NCBI RefSeq assembly: GCF_042652985.1
Contig: NZ_JBHSHQ010000061.1
Location: 16,518-80,517, forward strand
Direction of reading: 5' to 3'
Length of the DNA: 64,000 bases
DNA from: Ruoffia tabacinasalis
GTDB taxonomy: Bacteria; Bacillota; Bacilli; Lactobacillales; Aerococcaceae
The position numbers and the translations under genes are program-made. The notes beneath the pieces are model-generated. The model saw only the letters and a list, made by a program, of their open reading frames with translations. It was not told the DNA's origin and ran no database searches. This document shows positions 16,713 to 24,599 of the stretch, piece after piece; positions within the stretch are counted from its first letter, which is position 1; the number at the start of each line of letters is the position of its first letter.

Positions 16713-17612
16713 ATGTCGAAAATTCGTAAAGCAGTCATTCCCGCAGCCGGTTATGGAACGGGCTTTCTGCCAGCGACAAAAGCACAGCCAAAAGAATTAT
16801 TGCCAATCGTCGATAAGCCCATTATTCAATTTATTGTTGAAGAAGCCTTTGCTTCTGGGATTGAAGAAGTTTTAATCATTACTGGTAAACATAAACGTTC
16901 AATTGAGGATCATTTCGATTCAAATCCTGAGTTAGAAGACAATTTAGAAAGCAAAGGAAAAGACGCTTTATTAAAAATTGTCAAAGATACCACAAAAGAA
17001 AACTTATTCTTTGTGCGTCAATCCTATCCAAAAGGACTAGGAGACGCTATCGGACACGCACGTGCCTTTGTTAATGATGAGCCATTTGTCGTGATGTTAG
17101 GCGACAACATTATGCATAGTGAAGTACCAGTGACGAAGCAATTGATGGATTTATATGATATAAATAAATCAGCGAACTTAGCAGTCGTGGAAGTGCCAGA
17201 CGAATTAAAGTCCAAATACGGCATGATCAAAGTGGACCGCCAAGACGATAAAGACGATACAGTTTACAGTGTGTCTCGCTTTGTTGAAAAACCAGCAGCC
17301 GAAGAAGCACCAAGTAACTTAGCTATCGCGGGACGTTACATTCTAACACCTGAAATTTTCGATATATTAGAAAAGATAGCACCCGGTGTCGACGATGAAT
17401 TGCAATTGACTGACGCCATTGATCAACTAAATAAAACGCAAAGAGTCTTTGCAAAAAAAGTTGAAGGGAAACGCTATGACGTTGGAAATAAGATTGGCTA
17501 TATGAAGATGAGTCTTGAGTATGGCTTGGAGCATCCGGAAACTGCTGAAGAATTCTCAGAATACATTATTCAATTAAGTGATAAATTAGAAGCTGAGTAC
17601 AGTAACGAGTAA
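16713..17612 (+). CDS. galU: UTP-glucose-1-phosphate uridylyltransferase (GalU/GtaB), with altered active-site residues
   Basis: A 299-residue protein that, by family, makes UDP-glucose from UTP and glucose-1-phosphate. It follows GalU end to end (KAVIPAAG, DKPIIQFIVEEA, KHKRSIEDHFDSN, VEKPAAEEAPSNLAIAGRYILTPEIF, ELQLTDAI). Two conserved spots differ from the family as I know it. The nucleotide-binding GTRFLPATK reads GTGFLPATK (Gly 17 for Arg), and the metal-site LGDD reads LGDN (Asn for the second Asp). An upstream in-frame TTG exists, but ATG 16713 has the GAGGAGG at seven bases. Either this enzyme is altered or a second GalU is encoded elsewhere. Confidence 0.87.
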   Translation: MSKIRKAVIPAAGYGTGFLPATKAQPKELLPIVDKPIIQFIVEEAFASGIEEVLIITGKHKRSIEDHFDSNPELEDNLESKGKDALLKIVKDTTKENLFFVRQSYPKGLGDAIGHARAFVNDEPFVVMLGDNIMHSEVPVTKQLMDLYDINKSANLAVVEVPDELKSKYGMIKVDRQDDKDDTVYSVSRFVEKPAAEEAPSNLAIAGRYILTPEIFDILEKIAPGVDDELQLTDAIDQLNKTQRVFAKKVEGKRYDVGNKIGYMKMSLEYGLEHPETAEEFSEYIIQLSDKLEAEYSNE

Positions 17613-17618
17613 TCAATA

Positions 17619-17656
17619 AATAGCTAACTTTCAGACAAGAAAGTTAGCTATTTTTC
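17619..17656 (+). terminator. Intrinsic terminator after galU (convergent with the ComK-like gene)
   Basis: ATAGCTAACTTTC-agacaa-GAAAGTTAGCTAT followed by TTTT. The minus-strand gene ends right at its edge. Confidence 0.92.
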
Positions 17657-18486
17657 TATCTAATTTTATTTCTAATAGAAGGTTTAAATAATTGTTGATG
17701 CATGTGTGCAAAAGACAAGCGAGTACGATAAGTCTCATGCTTTCGCTGAGTTGTGGATTTTAAGTAGTCGTGTATTTGATTGTATTTTATGAATTGAGCC
17801 AAATCTATCTTAGCTTTCAAACGGTCTTTGTAAGGGACGCGTGTCTTGGTGAAAATCTTGAAAGCAGGATTACCAATATAGGTTTGTAATTGAGTGGGTT
17901 CAAAGATTAAATTCTTTTCATTCATCTCGACTTGGAAATCATACCAAAAGTTTACGAGCTGAAAAGCGTAGCCGATTTGTGATATTACTAGTGATAGCCG
18001 ATTGTTAAGTGAAATAGTTAGTTTTGAATAGTTAGCCAAGTCAAACATAAATTGAAACGTCTGGATTTTAACTGGATCGTCTTTTTGTGTCTGGATATGT
18101 AAATCATTTATTAATGTGATATTTACCCAGTCAGAATGTTTATTTTCAGGATTTCTTAGACGAATAAACACTTTATTTTTATTCACATATGGGAAGATAG
18201 TTCTTGGTCGATTGAATGTAGACTTTAGAAATTGTGACCATCTTTGATAGTTATAACCAAATGTTGAGAAAAACTCTTCTGTTAAACGGGTTGTAGACCA
18301 TTTACTTTTATAAAACTGACCACTTCGGTCTATGATTAAACTTCCAAAGGTGGAGTTTAAGTGACGAATCGTCATTACATATATAATTTCTAATTGACTG
18401 AGGGCACTATGATCTAATTCAGTCGCTTTCTCCAAATAATAGTTAATAGGAAAGTCAGACTCGTTTTGAGGCATGAAATGAATCAT
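17656..18486 (-). CDS. ComK-like protein (competence transcription factor family, divergent)
   Basis: A 276-residue protein with no membrane segment. Its central part lines up by eye with Bacillus ComK: LIIDRSGQFY (ComK IVDRSCRFF), then a block ending RPRTIFPYVNKNKVFIRLRNPENKHSDWVNI (ComK P-I-x(2)-P-x-N-x-IFLFP...W-I-x-H), then FDLANYSKLTISLNNR (ComK VTFSNGKTMELPISYNSF). ComK activates DNA-uptake genes by binding AT-rich K-boxes. This one is ~85 residues longer than ComK, with an extra basic C-terminal region (KSTTQRKHETYRTRLS). Assignment is by pattern only; an unrelated DNA-binding protein remains possible. AAAGGA precedes the ATG. It is convergent with galU. Confidence 0.6.
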   Translation of the reverse strand: MIHFMPQNESDFPINYYLEKATELDHSALSQLEIIYVMTIRHLNSTFGSLIIDRSGQFYKSKWSTTRLTEEFFSTFGYNYQRWSQFLKSTFNRPRTIFPYVNKNKVFIRLRNPENKHSDWVNITLINDLHIQTQKDDPVKIQTFQFMFDLANYSKLTISLNNRLSLVISQIGYAFQLVNFWYDFQVEMNEKNLIFEPTQLQTYIGNPAFKIFTKTRVPYKDRLKAKIDLAQFIKYNQIHDYLKSTTQRKHETYRTRLSFAHMHQQLFKPSIRNKIR

Positions 18487-18580
18487 TTAAAAAGGTTCCT
18501 TTCGAAGTAATAATTCTTTATAAAAATAATAGATAACAAAACAAATATAGCATATTTTAATTCTTTATCTATAAAATTTA

Positions 18581-18608
18581 TGTAAAGAATATGTAAAGGT
18601 AATGTAAA
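18581..18608. promoter_or_regulatory. Triple WalR-type box
   Basis: TGTAAA occurs three times at 11-bp spacing (18581, 18592, 18603), separated by GAATA and GGTAA. The published WalR/YycF box is two TGTWAH hexamers separated by five bases, so this gives two overlapping full sites. It lies 139 bp before the amidase-like gene and 95 bp before the divergent ComK-like gene, so either or both could be the target. Confidence 0.7.
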
Positions 18609-18746
18609 TAAAAATAGACCGCTTTCAAAGTAGAATAAGATAATATTCTTATGGCATTATAATACGGGTGAATAGTAAATTTGTGTTAACTAACCTAATT
18701 CATGTTATTATAAAAGTATTAAAAAACGAAGTAAGGAGGTAAAGCT

Positions 18747-19220
18747 TTGGCTAGTCGTACAGCAGTTATACAATGGTATATAGATCATGAAGGTAAAGTC
18801 ACTTATGCAAAATCTAAAGAAAAGCGCTGCGGACCAGATAGTTACGATAGTGCCAGTGCTATGTTTAGCGCACTCATAGCGGGGCGTTTCTTACCTTATG
18901 GCTCGGGACTTGGTTCGATGTCTTTACTACTTCAATTAGATAATGTCTTATTACACGAAATCAAACGAAATGAAATCCAAGCTGGCGATATCTTTATCGC
19001 TGGCTTTAAGCGAAAACACCTATCTGAACATGCATATACAGGTGTTGCTTTGGACTTTCATAATGTTATATATTGTATTGAAGATGCTGATGGTATCATT
19101 CGAACTACTAATCATGGTTGGTCCAGTCGTTCAGTTAAATGGTACCGTTTAGCGGAACCGATCGATACAGATTTTAAACCGAGGAAATTTATTTCAGGAA
19201 AAACAGTTTTTGTTAGATGA
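18747..19220 (+). CDS. Peptidoglycan amidohydrolase-like protein (Amidase_5 fold) with nucleophile Cys replaced by Ser
   Basis: A 157-residue protein that resembles the phage-type Amidase_5/NlpC-like peptidoglycan hydrolases. The N-terminus IQWYIDHEGKVTYAKS...GPDSYDSASAMFSAL matches the family pattern with GPxSYDCSS, and SEHAYTGVAL matches the His-containing segment. The residue at the nucleophile position is Ser 35, not Cys. A Cys lies seven residues earlier (28). There is no signal peptide, so export would need another route. Start is TTG 18747 after AAGGAGGT. The WalR-type boxes upstream support a cell-wall role. It may be an inactive relative, a Ser-based variant or a domesticated phage endolysin. 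Confidence 0.65.
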   Translation: MASRTAVIQWYIDHEGKVTYAKSKEKRCGPDSYDSASAMFSALIAGRFLPYGSGLGSMSLLLQLDNVLLHEIKRNEIQAGDIFIAGFKRKHLSEHAYTGVALDFHNVIYCIEDADGIIRTTNHGWSSRSVKWYRLAEPIDTDFKPRKFISGKTVFVR

Positions 19221-19304
19221 GTTGAACTTTTTAATGAAAACAAACGAATTATGAGAAATTTACGAATAAAAGGGATAAGAACTGTTTCTTTATAATTACA
19301 AGTT

Positions 19305-19321
19305 TGTAAAACGATTGTAAT
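19305..19321. promoter_or_regulatory. WalR-type box upstream of the LysM protein
   Basis: TGTAAA-ACGAT-TGTAAT fits the TGTWAH-N5-TGTWAH consensus exactly and lies 75 bp before the LysM gene start. WalRK typically controls wall-hydrolase and LysM genes in Firmicutes. Confidence 0.75.
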
Positions 19322-19395
19322 TTCTTTATTGATTAGAAATTTGATGATAGAATGGTATAGAAGTGTTTTATTAGAACAAGAAGGAGCGTAGTGAC

Positions 19396-20949
19396 ATGAA
19401 ATTAAATAAAATTAAAAGATTAGGAAAATCTTTACTATTATTATCCGCTATTGCGTTAGCACCAGTTTCAACGGCAATAGCTCAATCTACACACACTGTC
19501 CAAAACGGTGAGTGGCTATGGGGAATCGCAAGACAATATGGTGTCACAGCGGGCGATATTATGGCAGCAAACGGCCTAACGAGTGAGTGGATTGATGTTG
19601 GAATGACTTTATCTATTCCGGCATCAGGTAGTGGCGTAACTGACAACGGTGGTTACTATACTGGAGCTCAATCAGGTGTCCATACAGTATCAGCAGGTGA
19701 ATACTTAGAAAGTATCGCTTATATGTACGGTGTGACAGTTGATCAATTAATGGCATGGAATGGCTTAACAAGTACTTGGATAGACGTTGGTGACCAACTT
19801 GTCCTTTATGGTCCTTCAAATGCAACACCAGCTTACGATTATGACTATGGCTATGATTACGGTCAAAGCTATGATAATTCGTATACAATCCAATCTGGCG
19901 ATACATTATCAGGTATCGCAGCCGTTTACGGTGTGAGCGTTTCAGAATTAATGGCTATGAACGGTCTTGAAACTGACTGGCTAATCGCTGGAAATAAAAT
20001 TTCAGTACCTAACGGACCGGTTGACTATCAAGCACCTCCAGCATGGACACAAGCAAATGCACAAAATGGTGCCCATATTGTTCAATCAGGTGATATCTTA
20101 TCAAGTATCGCTTTAACATATGGTGTAACCGTTGACGAACTACGTGCTTGGAATGGCTTAACGTCTGATTGGTTAGATGTTGGTGACGTTATTTATGTGG
20201 TGCCAACAGGTGGACCAGTTAAAACAACACCAGAGTCAACCTCAGAAACACCGACAGAAACACCAACAAATACTGAAGAGTCATCACAAGAATCTGATGC
20301 TTCTAGCGAAGATGAAGAAGCAACTGATGATGAAACTGGAACAATTAACTTAGCTGATTTACCAGAAGCAGCACGTCCAGAAACACATGTTGTTCAAACA
20401 GGTGACAACGTATGGCGTATTGCTGAGCAATATAGCATTTCAGCGGATAGTTTACGCAACTGGAACAATTTAGAAGATGATAGTCTATTAGTTGGTACAG
20501 AATTATTTGTTTCTAACCCTGCTTTAATTCCAGAAGTACATGAAGTAGCGGAAGGTGAAAACCTCTATACAATTGCAATGGATTACAACACAACTGAGCA
20601 ATTAATTATGGAATGGAATGAATTAGAATCAAACGAAGTCGTTGAAGGCGACATGATCGTTGTATCAGATCCACGTCCAGAAACTCATGAAGTAGAACCT
20701 GGCCAAACTTTAGAACAAGTGGCTGAATTATACGAAATTACTTTAGAAGAATTACGTGAGTGGAACGGTATTCCTGAGACAGTAACGATTGTTAACGGTA
20801 CGTTAATCGTATCAAATCCAACTGGAACAGATAATGAAACAACAAACAGTATTGAACCCGTTGAATCTGGTGAAGTGTCAGAAACTTCTGAAGAATCTAC
20901 GGAGGAAGCTTCTGCAGACGAATCAACAACTGAAGAATCTGCTGAGTAA
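19396..20949 (+). CDS. Secreted protein with seven LysM domains
   Basis: A 517-residue protein with a Sec signal peptide (residues 1-29, cleavage near AIAQS). It then has seven LysM peptidoglycan-binding modules starting at about residues 33, 94, 160, 228, 330, 380 and 429. Modules 1-4 share NGLTSxWIDVG-like endings and are close copies; 5-7 are more divergent and acidic. Ser/Thr/Glu-rich linkers and an acidic tail (EESTEEASADESTTEESAE) follow. No catalytic domain and no LPxTG anchor are present, so it probably decorates the wall non-covalently as an adhesin, scaffold or moonlighting structural protein. AGAAGGAG precedes the ATG. It stands alone, with a WalR-type box upstream and a terminator downstream. 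Confidence 0.92.
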   Translation: MKLNKIKRLGKSLLLLSAIALAPVSTAIAQSTHTVQNGEWLWGIARQYGVTAGDIMAANGLTSEWIDVGMTLSIPASGSGVTDNGGYYTGAQSGVHTVSAGEYLESIAYMYGVTVDQLMAWNGLTSTWIDVGDQLVLYGPSNATPAYDYDYGYDYGQSYDNSYTIQSGDTLSGIAAVYGVSVSELMAMNGLETDWLIAGNKISVPNGPVDYQAPPAWTQANAQNGAHIVQSGDILSSIALTYGVTVDELRAWNGLTSDWLDVGDVIYVVPTGGPVKTTPESTSETPTETPTNTEESSQESDASSEDEEATDDETGTINLADLPEAARPETHVVQTGDNVWRIAEQYSISADSLRNWNNLEDDSLLVGTELFVSNPALIPEVHEVAEGENLYTIAMDYNTTEQLIMEWNELESNEVVEGDMIVVSDPRPETHEVEPGQTLEQVAELYEITLEELREWNGIPETVTIVNGTLIVSNPTGTDNETTNSIEPVESGEVSETSEESTEEASADESTTEESAE

Positions 20950-20970
20950 TACAATGAATCATAACAACGC

Positions 20971-21010
20971 AAAAGCGCCAGGAAGGTTTTATCTTCCTGA
21001 CGCTTTTTTT
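20971..21010. terminator. Bidirectional intrinsic terminator
   Basis: AGCGCCAGGAAG pairs with CTTCCTGACGCT (one mismatch), with AAAA before and TTTTTTT after, serving both the LysM gene and the convergent flavoprotein gene. Confidence 0.92.
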
Positions 21011-21029
21011 GATTGTGTAAATAAGTATT

Positions 21030-22298
21030 TTAAGCAAAACTTCCCCAAGCAGCATATTGACCTGCAATCGTACCAGTAACAAAGGCAGCTGTAATATTAT
21101 AGCCACCTGTATAGCCGTTAATATCTAATAACTCCCCGCAGAAGAATAAACCTTGCATGAATTTTGATTCCATTGTTTTAGGATCAACTTCTTTTGTCGA
21201 TACTCCGCCACCAGTCACAAAGCCTTTTTCAATCGGCTGTGAACCCGTTGCCGTTAATGGGAAGGTTTTAATTTTCTCCCATAAAGCATCCATTTCACTG
21301 TGGACAAGTTGTTTGTAAGGTTTTGTCGCATCGATATTTGCTAGAAGGCAAACTACTTCTGCCATTCGCTCCGGCATCCATTGTTTCAGAATGTTTGTTA
21401 ATTGCTTTTCACGTGCTTCTTCAGCGGTTTGCTTCATCTCTTCTAAAGTTTCATTTGGTGCTAAGTCAATCGATAAATGACATAACTCTTCACCCGTTGC
21501 GTGTAAGTATTGGTTCACATGCCCACTACAACGCAGAATGGTGGGTCCTGAATAACCAAAGTGTGTAAAAATCATATCCATTTGATGGTTCACAATGGCT
21601 TTTTCACCCACCGGCCCATTCCAAACTGTCACGTTCACATCACGCAGTGACACACCGCGGAGCAATTTTTCCGTAATAATTCGGTCATCGGATAAGAGTG
21701 GCGCCTCCGTTGGGTATAAACGCTCAATGGAGTGGCCAGCTTTTTTCGCCCAAGCATAAGCATCTCCGGTTGCACCCGTTTTTGGATAAGCGCGACCACC
21801 AGCAGCAAGTACAATTGAATTCGCTGTGATTGTCTCCCCAGCAACAGTCGTCAAGCCTTTCACTCGCTTCGTCTCGCGGTCATAAATTAATGAATCAACC
21901 GGGTCTTTCATGCGAATTGTTACGTCTAAGTCATTGATAATATCCACTAAAGTATCTAAAATCGTCCGGGCACGGTCAGTCACAGGGAACATGCGTCCAT
22001 GATCTTCCTCTTTTAATTCCACACCTGCTTGATTGAAGAATGCGATAATATCTTCCTGATCAAACTGATTTAAAGCACTATATAAAAACTTACCATTCCC
22101 AGGAATGTGTGTGATTAGATCCTCACGTGTCGTCCGGTTGGTAACATTACAACGACCGCCGCCTGATAAAAGCAATTTTCGTCCTAATTTAGGATTTTTC
22201 TCGATTAATAAAGTGCGTGCCCCTTGTTGAGCAGCGTTAATGGTTGCCATTAAACCACTTGATCCGCCCCCAATAACGATTACATCATAATCTGTCAT
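21030..22298 (-). CDS. FAD-dependent oxidoreductase, HI0933/BaiN family
   Basis: A 422-residue flavoprotein. The dinucleotide-binding motif VIVIGGGSSGLMAT is at the N-terminus, followed by KNPKLGRKLLLSGGGRCNVTN (family signature). The C-terminus has FVTGGGVSTKEVDPKTMESK and GGYNITAAFVTGTIAG. The family is widespread in bacteria; its physiological substrate is unclear. The frame is open a further 11 codons upstream, but the ATG at 22298 has AGGTG at good spacing and gives the canonical TDYDVIVIGGG start. It lies 51 bp downstream of the NiaX-like gene on the same strand and may be transcribed with it. Confidence 0.9.
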   Translation of the reverse strand: MTDYDVIVIGGGSSGLMATINAAQQGARTLLIEKNPKLGRKLLLSGGGRCNVTNRTTREDLITHIPGNGKFLYSALNQFDQEDIIAFFNQAGVELKEEDHGRMFPVTDRARTILDTLVDIINDLDVTIRMKDPVDSLIYDRETKRVKGLTTVAGETITANSIVLAAGGRAYPKTGATGDAYAWAKKAGHSIERLYPTEAPLLSDDRIITEKLLRGVSLRDVNVTVWNGPVGEKAIVNHQMDMIFTHFGYSGPTILRCSGHVNQYLHATGEELCHLSIDLAPNETLEEMKQTAEEAREKQLTNILKQWMPERMAEVVCLLANIDATKPYKQLVHSEMDALWEKIKTFPLTATGSQPIEKGFVTGGGVSTKEVDPKTMESKFMQGLFFCGELLDINGYTGGYNITAAFVTGTIAGQYAAWGSFA

Positions 22299-22349
22299 AT
22301 GTTCACCTACTTCTATATATTTCTTGGTCATTATAACAGAAAAAATTTA

Positions 22350-22910
22350 TTAAAGTTCGATTTGTGCAAAATTTAAGCGCGTGCGTTTCTCAAGAGTTTT
22401 AGTAAATTGATAACTGATTTCAAAATCAACCATCCCGTGAATTAACGTTCCTAGCCCCACTAGGATGATTAAAGTAAATATAAAATTATCTGACGTTGCG
22501 CTCACGCCAGCTGCAGTTAAGAGATAAACCACGATCACTTCGGCGATTGCATGAATTAAATTTACAAAGAAACTAAAGAGCGTTCGTGACTTTACGTTTA
22601 CTAAAGTGTTAGATAGTTTCTTCAAATATAGCGCACCGACTGTCGCGAAAACGATATGCGAAAGGGCACGAAGAACAATCGTGATCGGGAAGCCAGCTGC
22701 AACGAAACCTAAAGTAGTTCCAACAGCAACAATGGCCGCAATCTTAGGTGAGCGGAACATAGCCATAACAATTGGGATATGACTTCCAAGTGTGTATGAA
22801 GCAGGGCCTAAAATAATTTTGATAGGCATAATCATAGGAATTAAAATACCCAGTGCCGTTAATAAACTCGCAATCACTAAATCGCGGGTGCTTTGTCTTT
22901 GTTGTGTCAT
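22350..22910 (-). CDS. niaX: ECF transporter S-component, probably niacin-specific (NiaX-like)
   Basis: A 186-residue membrane protein with about five or six hydrophobic segments, typical of substrate-binding S-components that share a common EcfAAT module encoded elsewhere. The fold is suggested by LVIASLLTALGILIPMIMPIKIILGPASYTLGSHIPIVMAMF at the N-terminus. The niacin assignment rests mainly on regulation. A GTGTCTTGACAC operator of the type reported for the niacin repressor overlaps its -35 box, and a niaR gene lies 1 kb away. GAGGAGA precedes the ATG. Without that context I would only call it an S-component. Confidence 0.72.
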   Translation of the reverse strand: MTQQRQSTRDLVIASLLTALGILIPMIMPIKIILGPASYTLGSHIPIVMAMFRSPKIAAIVAVGTTLGFVAAGFPITIVLRALSHIVFATVGALYLKKLSNTLVNVKSRTLFSFFVNLIHAIAEVIVVYLLTAAGVSATSDNFIFTLIILVGLGTLIHGMVDFEISYQFTKTLEKRTRLNFAQIEL

Positions 22911-22938
22911 AATGATTCTCCTCGGAAAGTTTTTCGTC

Positions 22939-22973
22939 AGTATATCGTAACTTGACGTTAGGTGTCAAGACAC
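22939..22973 (-). promoter_or_regulatory. niaX promoter with overlapping NiaR-type operator
   Basis: On the minus strand TTGACA (plus 22963-22968) and TATACT (plus 22939-22944) are spaced 18 bp. The -35 lies inside the 12-bp palindrome GTGTCTTGACAC (22962-22973). As I recall, NiaR (YrxA) sites in Firmicutes centre on TGTCTTGACA. Binding here would block RNA polymerase. Confidence 0.75.
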
Positions 22974-23075
22974 ATGTAAAGTGTTGGAGGTGATTCAAAT
23001 ACCCATTTGAATCAAAGTGCTTTATTTTCTTATTAGAGAAGGGTATACTATAGATATAGAAAAGGAGTGATGTTC

Positions 23076-23480
23076 ATGCCACAATTAGCTTATGAACCAT
23101 TAACGGAGCCGACTTTAACATGCGAAAAAGTATTTTCAGTTCAACCTATTTTTTCCAAAAAACAAATTCAAAAGTTTTACGATCAGGCGTCAATTAGTCA
23201 CGTAGCTATTGGACATGTGATTTCACTAGATGAAGAACAAATTATTTTGCTGACTTCAGATGAACCCGAAGAGAATCCAACAGTGACGCAACATTTACTT
23301 GAAGATTTACAATTTGAATTAGGGAAGTTAGTGAAACGTGAACCATCAGCCGATATTGTAAAAAGACAACAAAGACTAATTAATAAATACGATCGAATTA
23401 TTGATGCGATTGAAGCCTTGCCAGAAACAAGCGACGAAGTCGTTGATCGTGATTTAATTGCTGAAAAATTATCATGTTAA
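23076..23480 (+). CDS. Conserved hypothetical protein, tandem paralogue 1
   Basis: A 134-residue soluble protein that I do not recognise. The C-terminal half, from QHLLEDLQFELGKLVKREPS to KRQQRLINKYDRIIDAIEALPETS, looks like two amphipathic helices and is strongly shared with the next gene, while the N-terminal half is less so. In-frame GTG 23067 and ATG 23070 also exist; ATG 23076 is best spaced from AAAGGAG. It is divergent from niaX and just upstream of niaR, which is convergent with the pair. A role in niacin metabolism is not supported by the sequence itself. Confidence 0.75.
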   Translation: MPQLAYEPLTEPTLTCEKVFSVQPIFSKKQIQKFYDQASISHVAIGHVISLDEEQIILLTSDEPEENPTVTQHLLEDLQFELGKLVKREPSADIVKRQQRLINKYDRIIDAIEALPETSDEVVDRDLIAEKLSC

Positions 23481-23522
23481 TAAGCGGATAAAAACTAAGC
23501 AAAAGGAGCGATATATATATAA

Positions 23523-23927
23523 ATGGAACAATTAACTTATGAGGGGCAAGCGAATTCAAATTTAGCTTGTGAACTTGGCTTTCAAAAGAGAAATGTTGAA
23601 TCAAAAGCACAACTACAAAATTTTTATGACCAAATTTCTAAAAGTAACTCGGCAGCAGGACATATCCTTGGCTTAGGTACAGACCAAGTCATGTTAATGA
23701 TTGAAGATGCACCCAAAGGTGAAGCAACGGCTCGTCAACATTTATTAGAAGATTTACAAAGAGAATTACAAAAGCAAGTTGACCGTGAACCAACCGTGAG
23801 TGGTGTCAAACGTCAACAACGTTTAATTAACCGCTATGCAAATATTCTAGAAGCGATTGAAGCTTTGCCAGAAACAAGTGAAGACGCAGAATTTGAAGAA
23901 TTAACCGTTTCAAGTGTTCATGAATAG
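23523..23927 (+). CDS. Conserved hypothetical protein, tandem paralogue 2
   Basis: A 134-residue protein, clearly duplicated from or with its upstream neighbour. Shared blocks are LQNFYDQISKSNSAAGHILGLG against IQKFYDQASISHVAIGHVISLD, then RQHLLEDLQRELQKQVDREP and VKRQQRLINRYANILEAIEALPETS. There is no signal peptide and no membrane segment. The putative ribosome site AAAGGAG is unusually far (about 15 bp, over an AT repeat) from ATG 23523. The copies end in different acidic tails. Function is unknown. It is followed by a bidirectional terminator. Confidence 0.75.
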   Translation: MEQLTYEGQANSNLACELGFQKRNVESKAQLQNFYDQISKSNSAAGHILGLGTDQVMLMIEDAPKGEATARQHLLEDLQRELQKQVDREPTVSGVKRQQRLINRYANILEAIEALPETSEDAEFEELTVSSVHE

Positions 23928-23930
23928 ACA

Positions 23931-23955
23931 AAAAAACCGCCTCAAGGCGGTTTTT
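23931..23955. terminator. Bidirectional intrinsic terminator
   Basis: AAAAAACCGCC-tcaa-GGCGGTTTTT. It serves the paralogue pair and niaR, whose stop codon is inside it. Confidence 0.93.
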
Positions 23956-24484
23956 AATTTTCCGAAAGTAAGATGCCAGTAGCATCCAAACTCGCTTTAA
24001 TTTGCTCGAATTCTTTGATTGAAGGGGTTGTAATGGTATGGATATGAATTCCATTCGTTAAAGTACTCAACAGCTCGCCTTCATGCTGCGACATTTGCTG
24101 AACAAATTCTTGAATGTCATCATCCGTATTTATCTGAAGTGACGCCTTTAAGACACCATATATAGGATGCTCAACTTCGACATCTTCAATGGCTCCACCT
24201 GCGTCAACAATAATTTGAAGTTCTTCCTCTGTTTGCTCGGCAGAATGAAGGCACGCTAACTTACCGCGGTATCTGCCAGATGCAGCTGCTTTCATCGCTG
24301 AAGCAAGAAGGTAACCTTGATTGGTCGCAATAATTTCGATATTCCGTGCCCGTAGTAGGGCAATATCCCCTACGATAATTTGTCTACTTACTGCAAATTT
24401 ACTTGCCAACTCTGTTGCCTTTATTGGCGCCGTTGCTTCTTCCAGTATTGATACGATCTCTTCACGTCTATCCATTGCTTTCAT
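23954..24484 (-). CDS. niaR: Transcription repressor NiaR (YrxA family)
   Basis: A 176-residue repressor of niacin uptake and NAD genes. The N-terminus is an HTH_11 winged helix (RREEIVSILEEATAPIKATELASKFAVSRQIIVGDIALLRARNIEI). The C-terminal 3H domain carries conserved His (LACLHS, VEHPIYG, GIHIHTI), thought to bind a metal and the niacin ligand. The open frame runs 14 codons further up, but ATG 24484 has GGAGGA at ideal spacing. The NiaR-type operator at the nearby niaX gene and this gene together form a niacin-controlled circuit. No comparable palindrome was seen at its own promoter. Confidence 0.9.
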   Translation of the reverse strand: MKAMDRREEIVSILEEATAPIKATELASKFAVSRQIIVGDIALLRARNIEIIATNQGYLLASAMKAAASGRYRGKLACLHSAEQTEEELQIIVDAGGAIEDVEVEHPIYGVLKASLQINTDDDIQEFVQQMSQHEGELLSTLTNGIHIHTITTPSIKEFEQIKASLDATGILLSEN

Positions 24485-24556
24485 AAGCCTTCCTCCAATC
24501 AAATATTTAATTGTAGTATACCACATAGAATATTTAAAATAATTACCGAAACTTGC

Positions 24557-24586
24557 TTGACTAATTGGGGTGTTTCATAGTACAAT
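24557..24586 (+). promoter_or_regulatory. rplM promoter
   Basis: TTGACT and TACAAT are separated by 18 bp, about 90 bp before the rplM start. Confidence 0.7.
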
Positions 24587-24599
24587 AACTGACGGTATT

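Noticed and set aside
18487..18580. K-box (ComK autoregulation) before the ComK-like gene
   Set aside because: Only one degenerate AAAA-N5-CTTT match, overlapping the ribosome site; not convincing.
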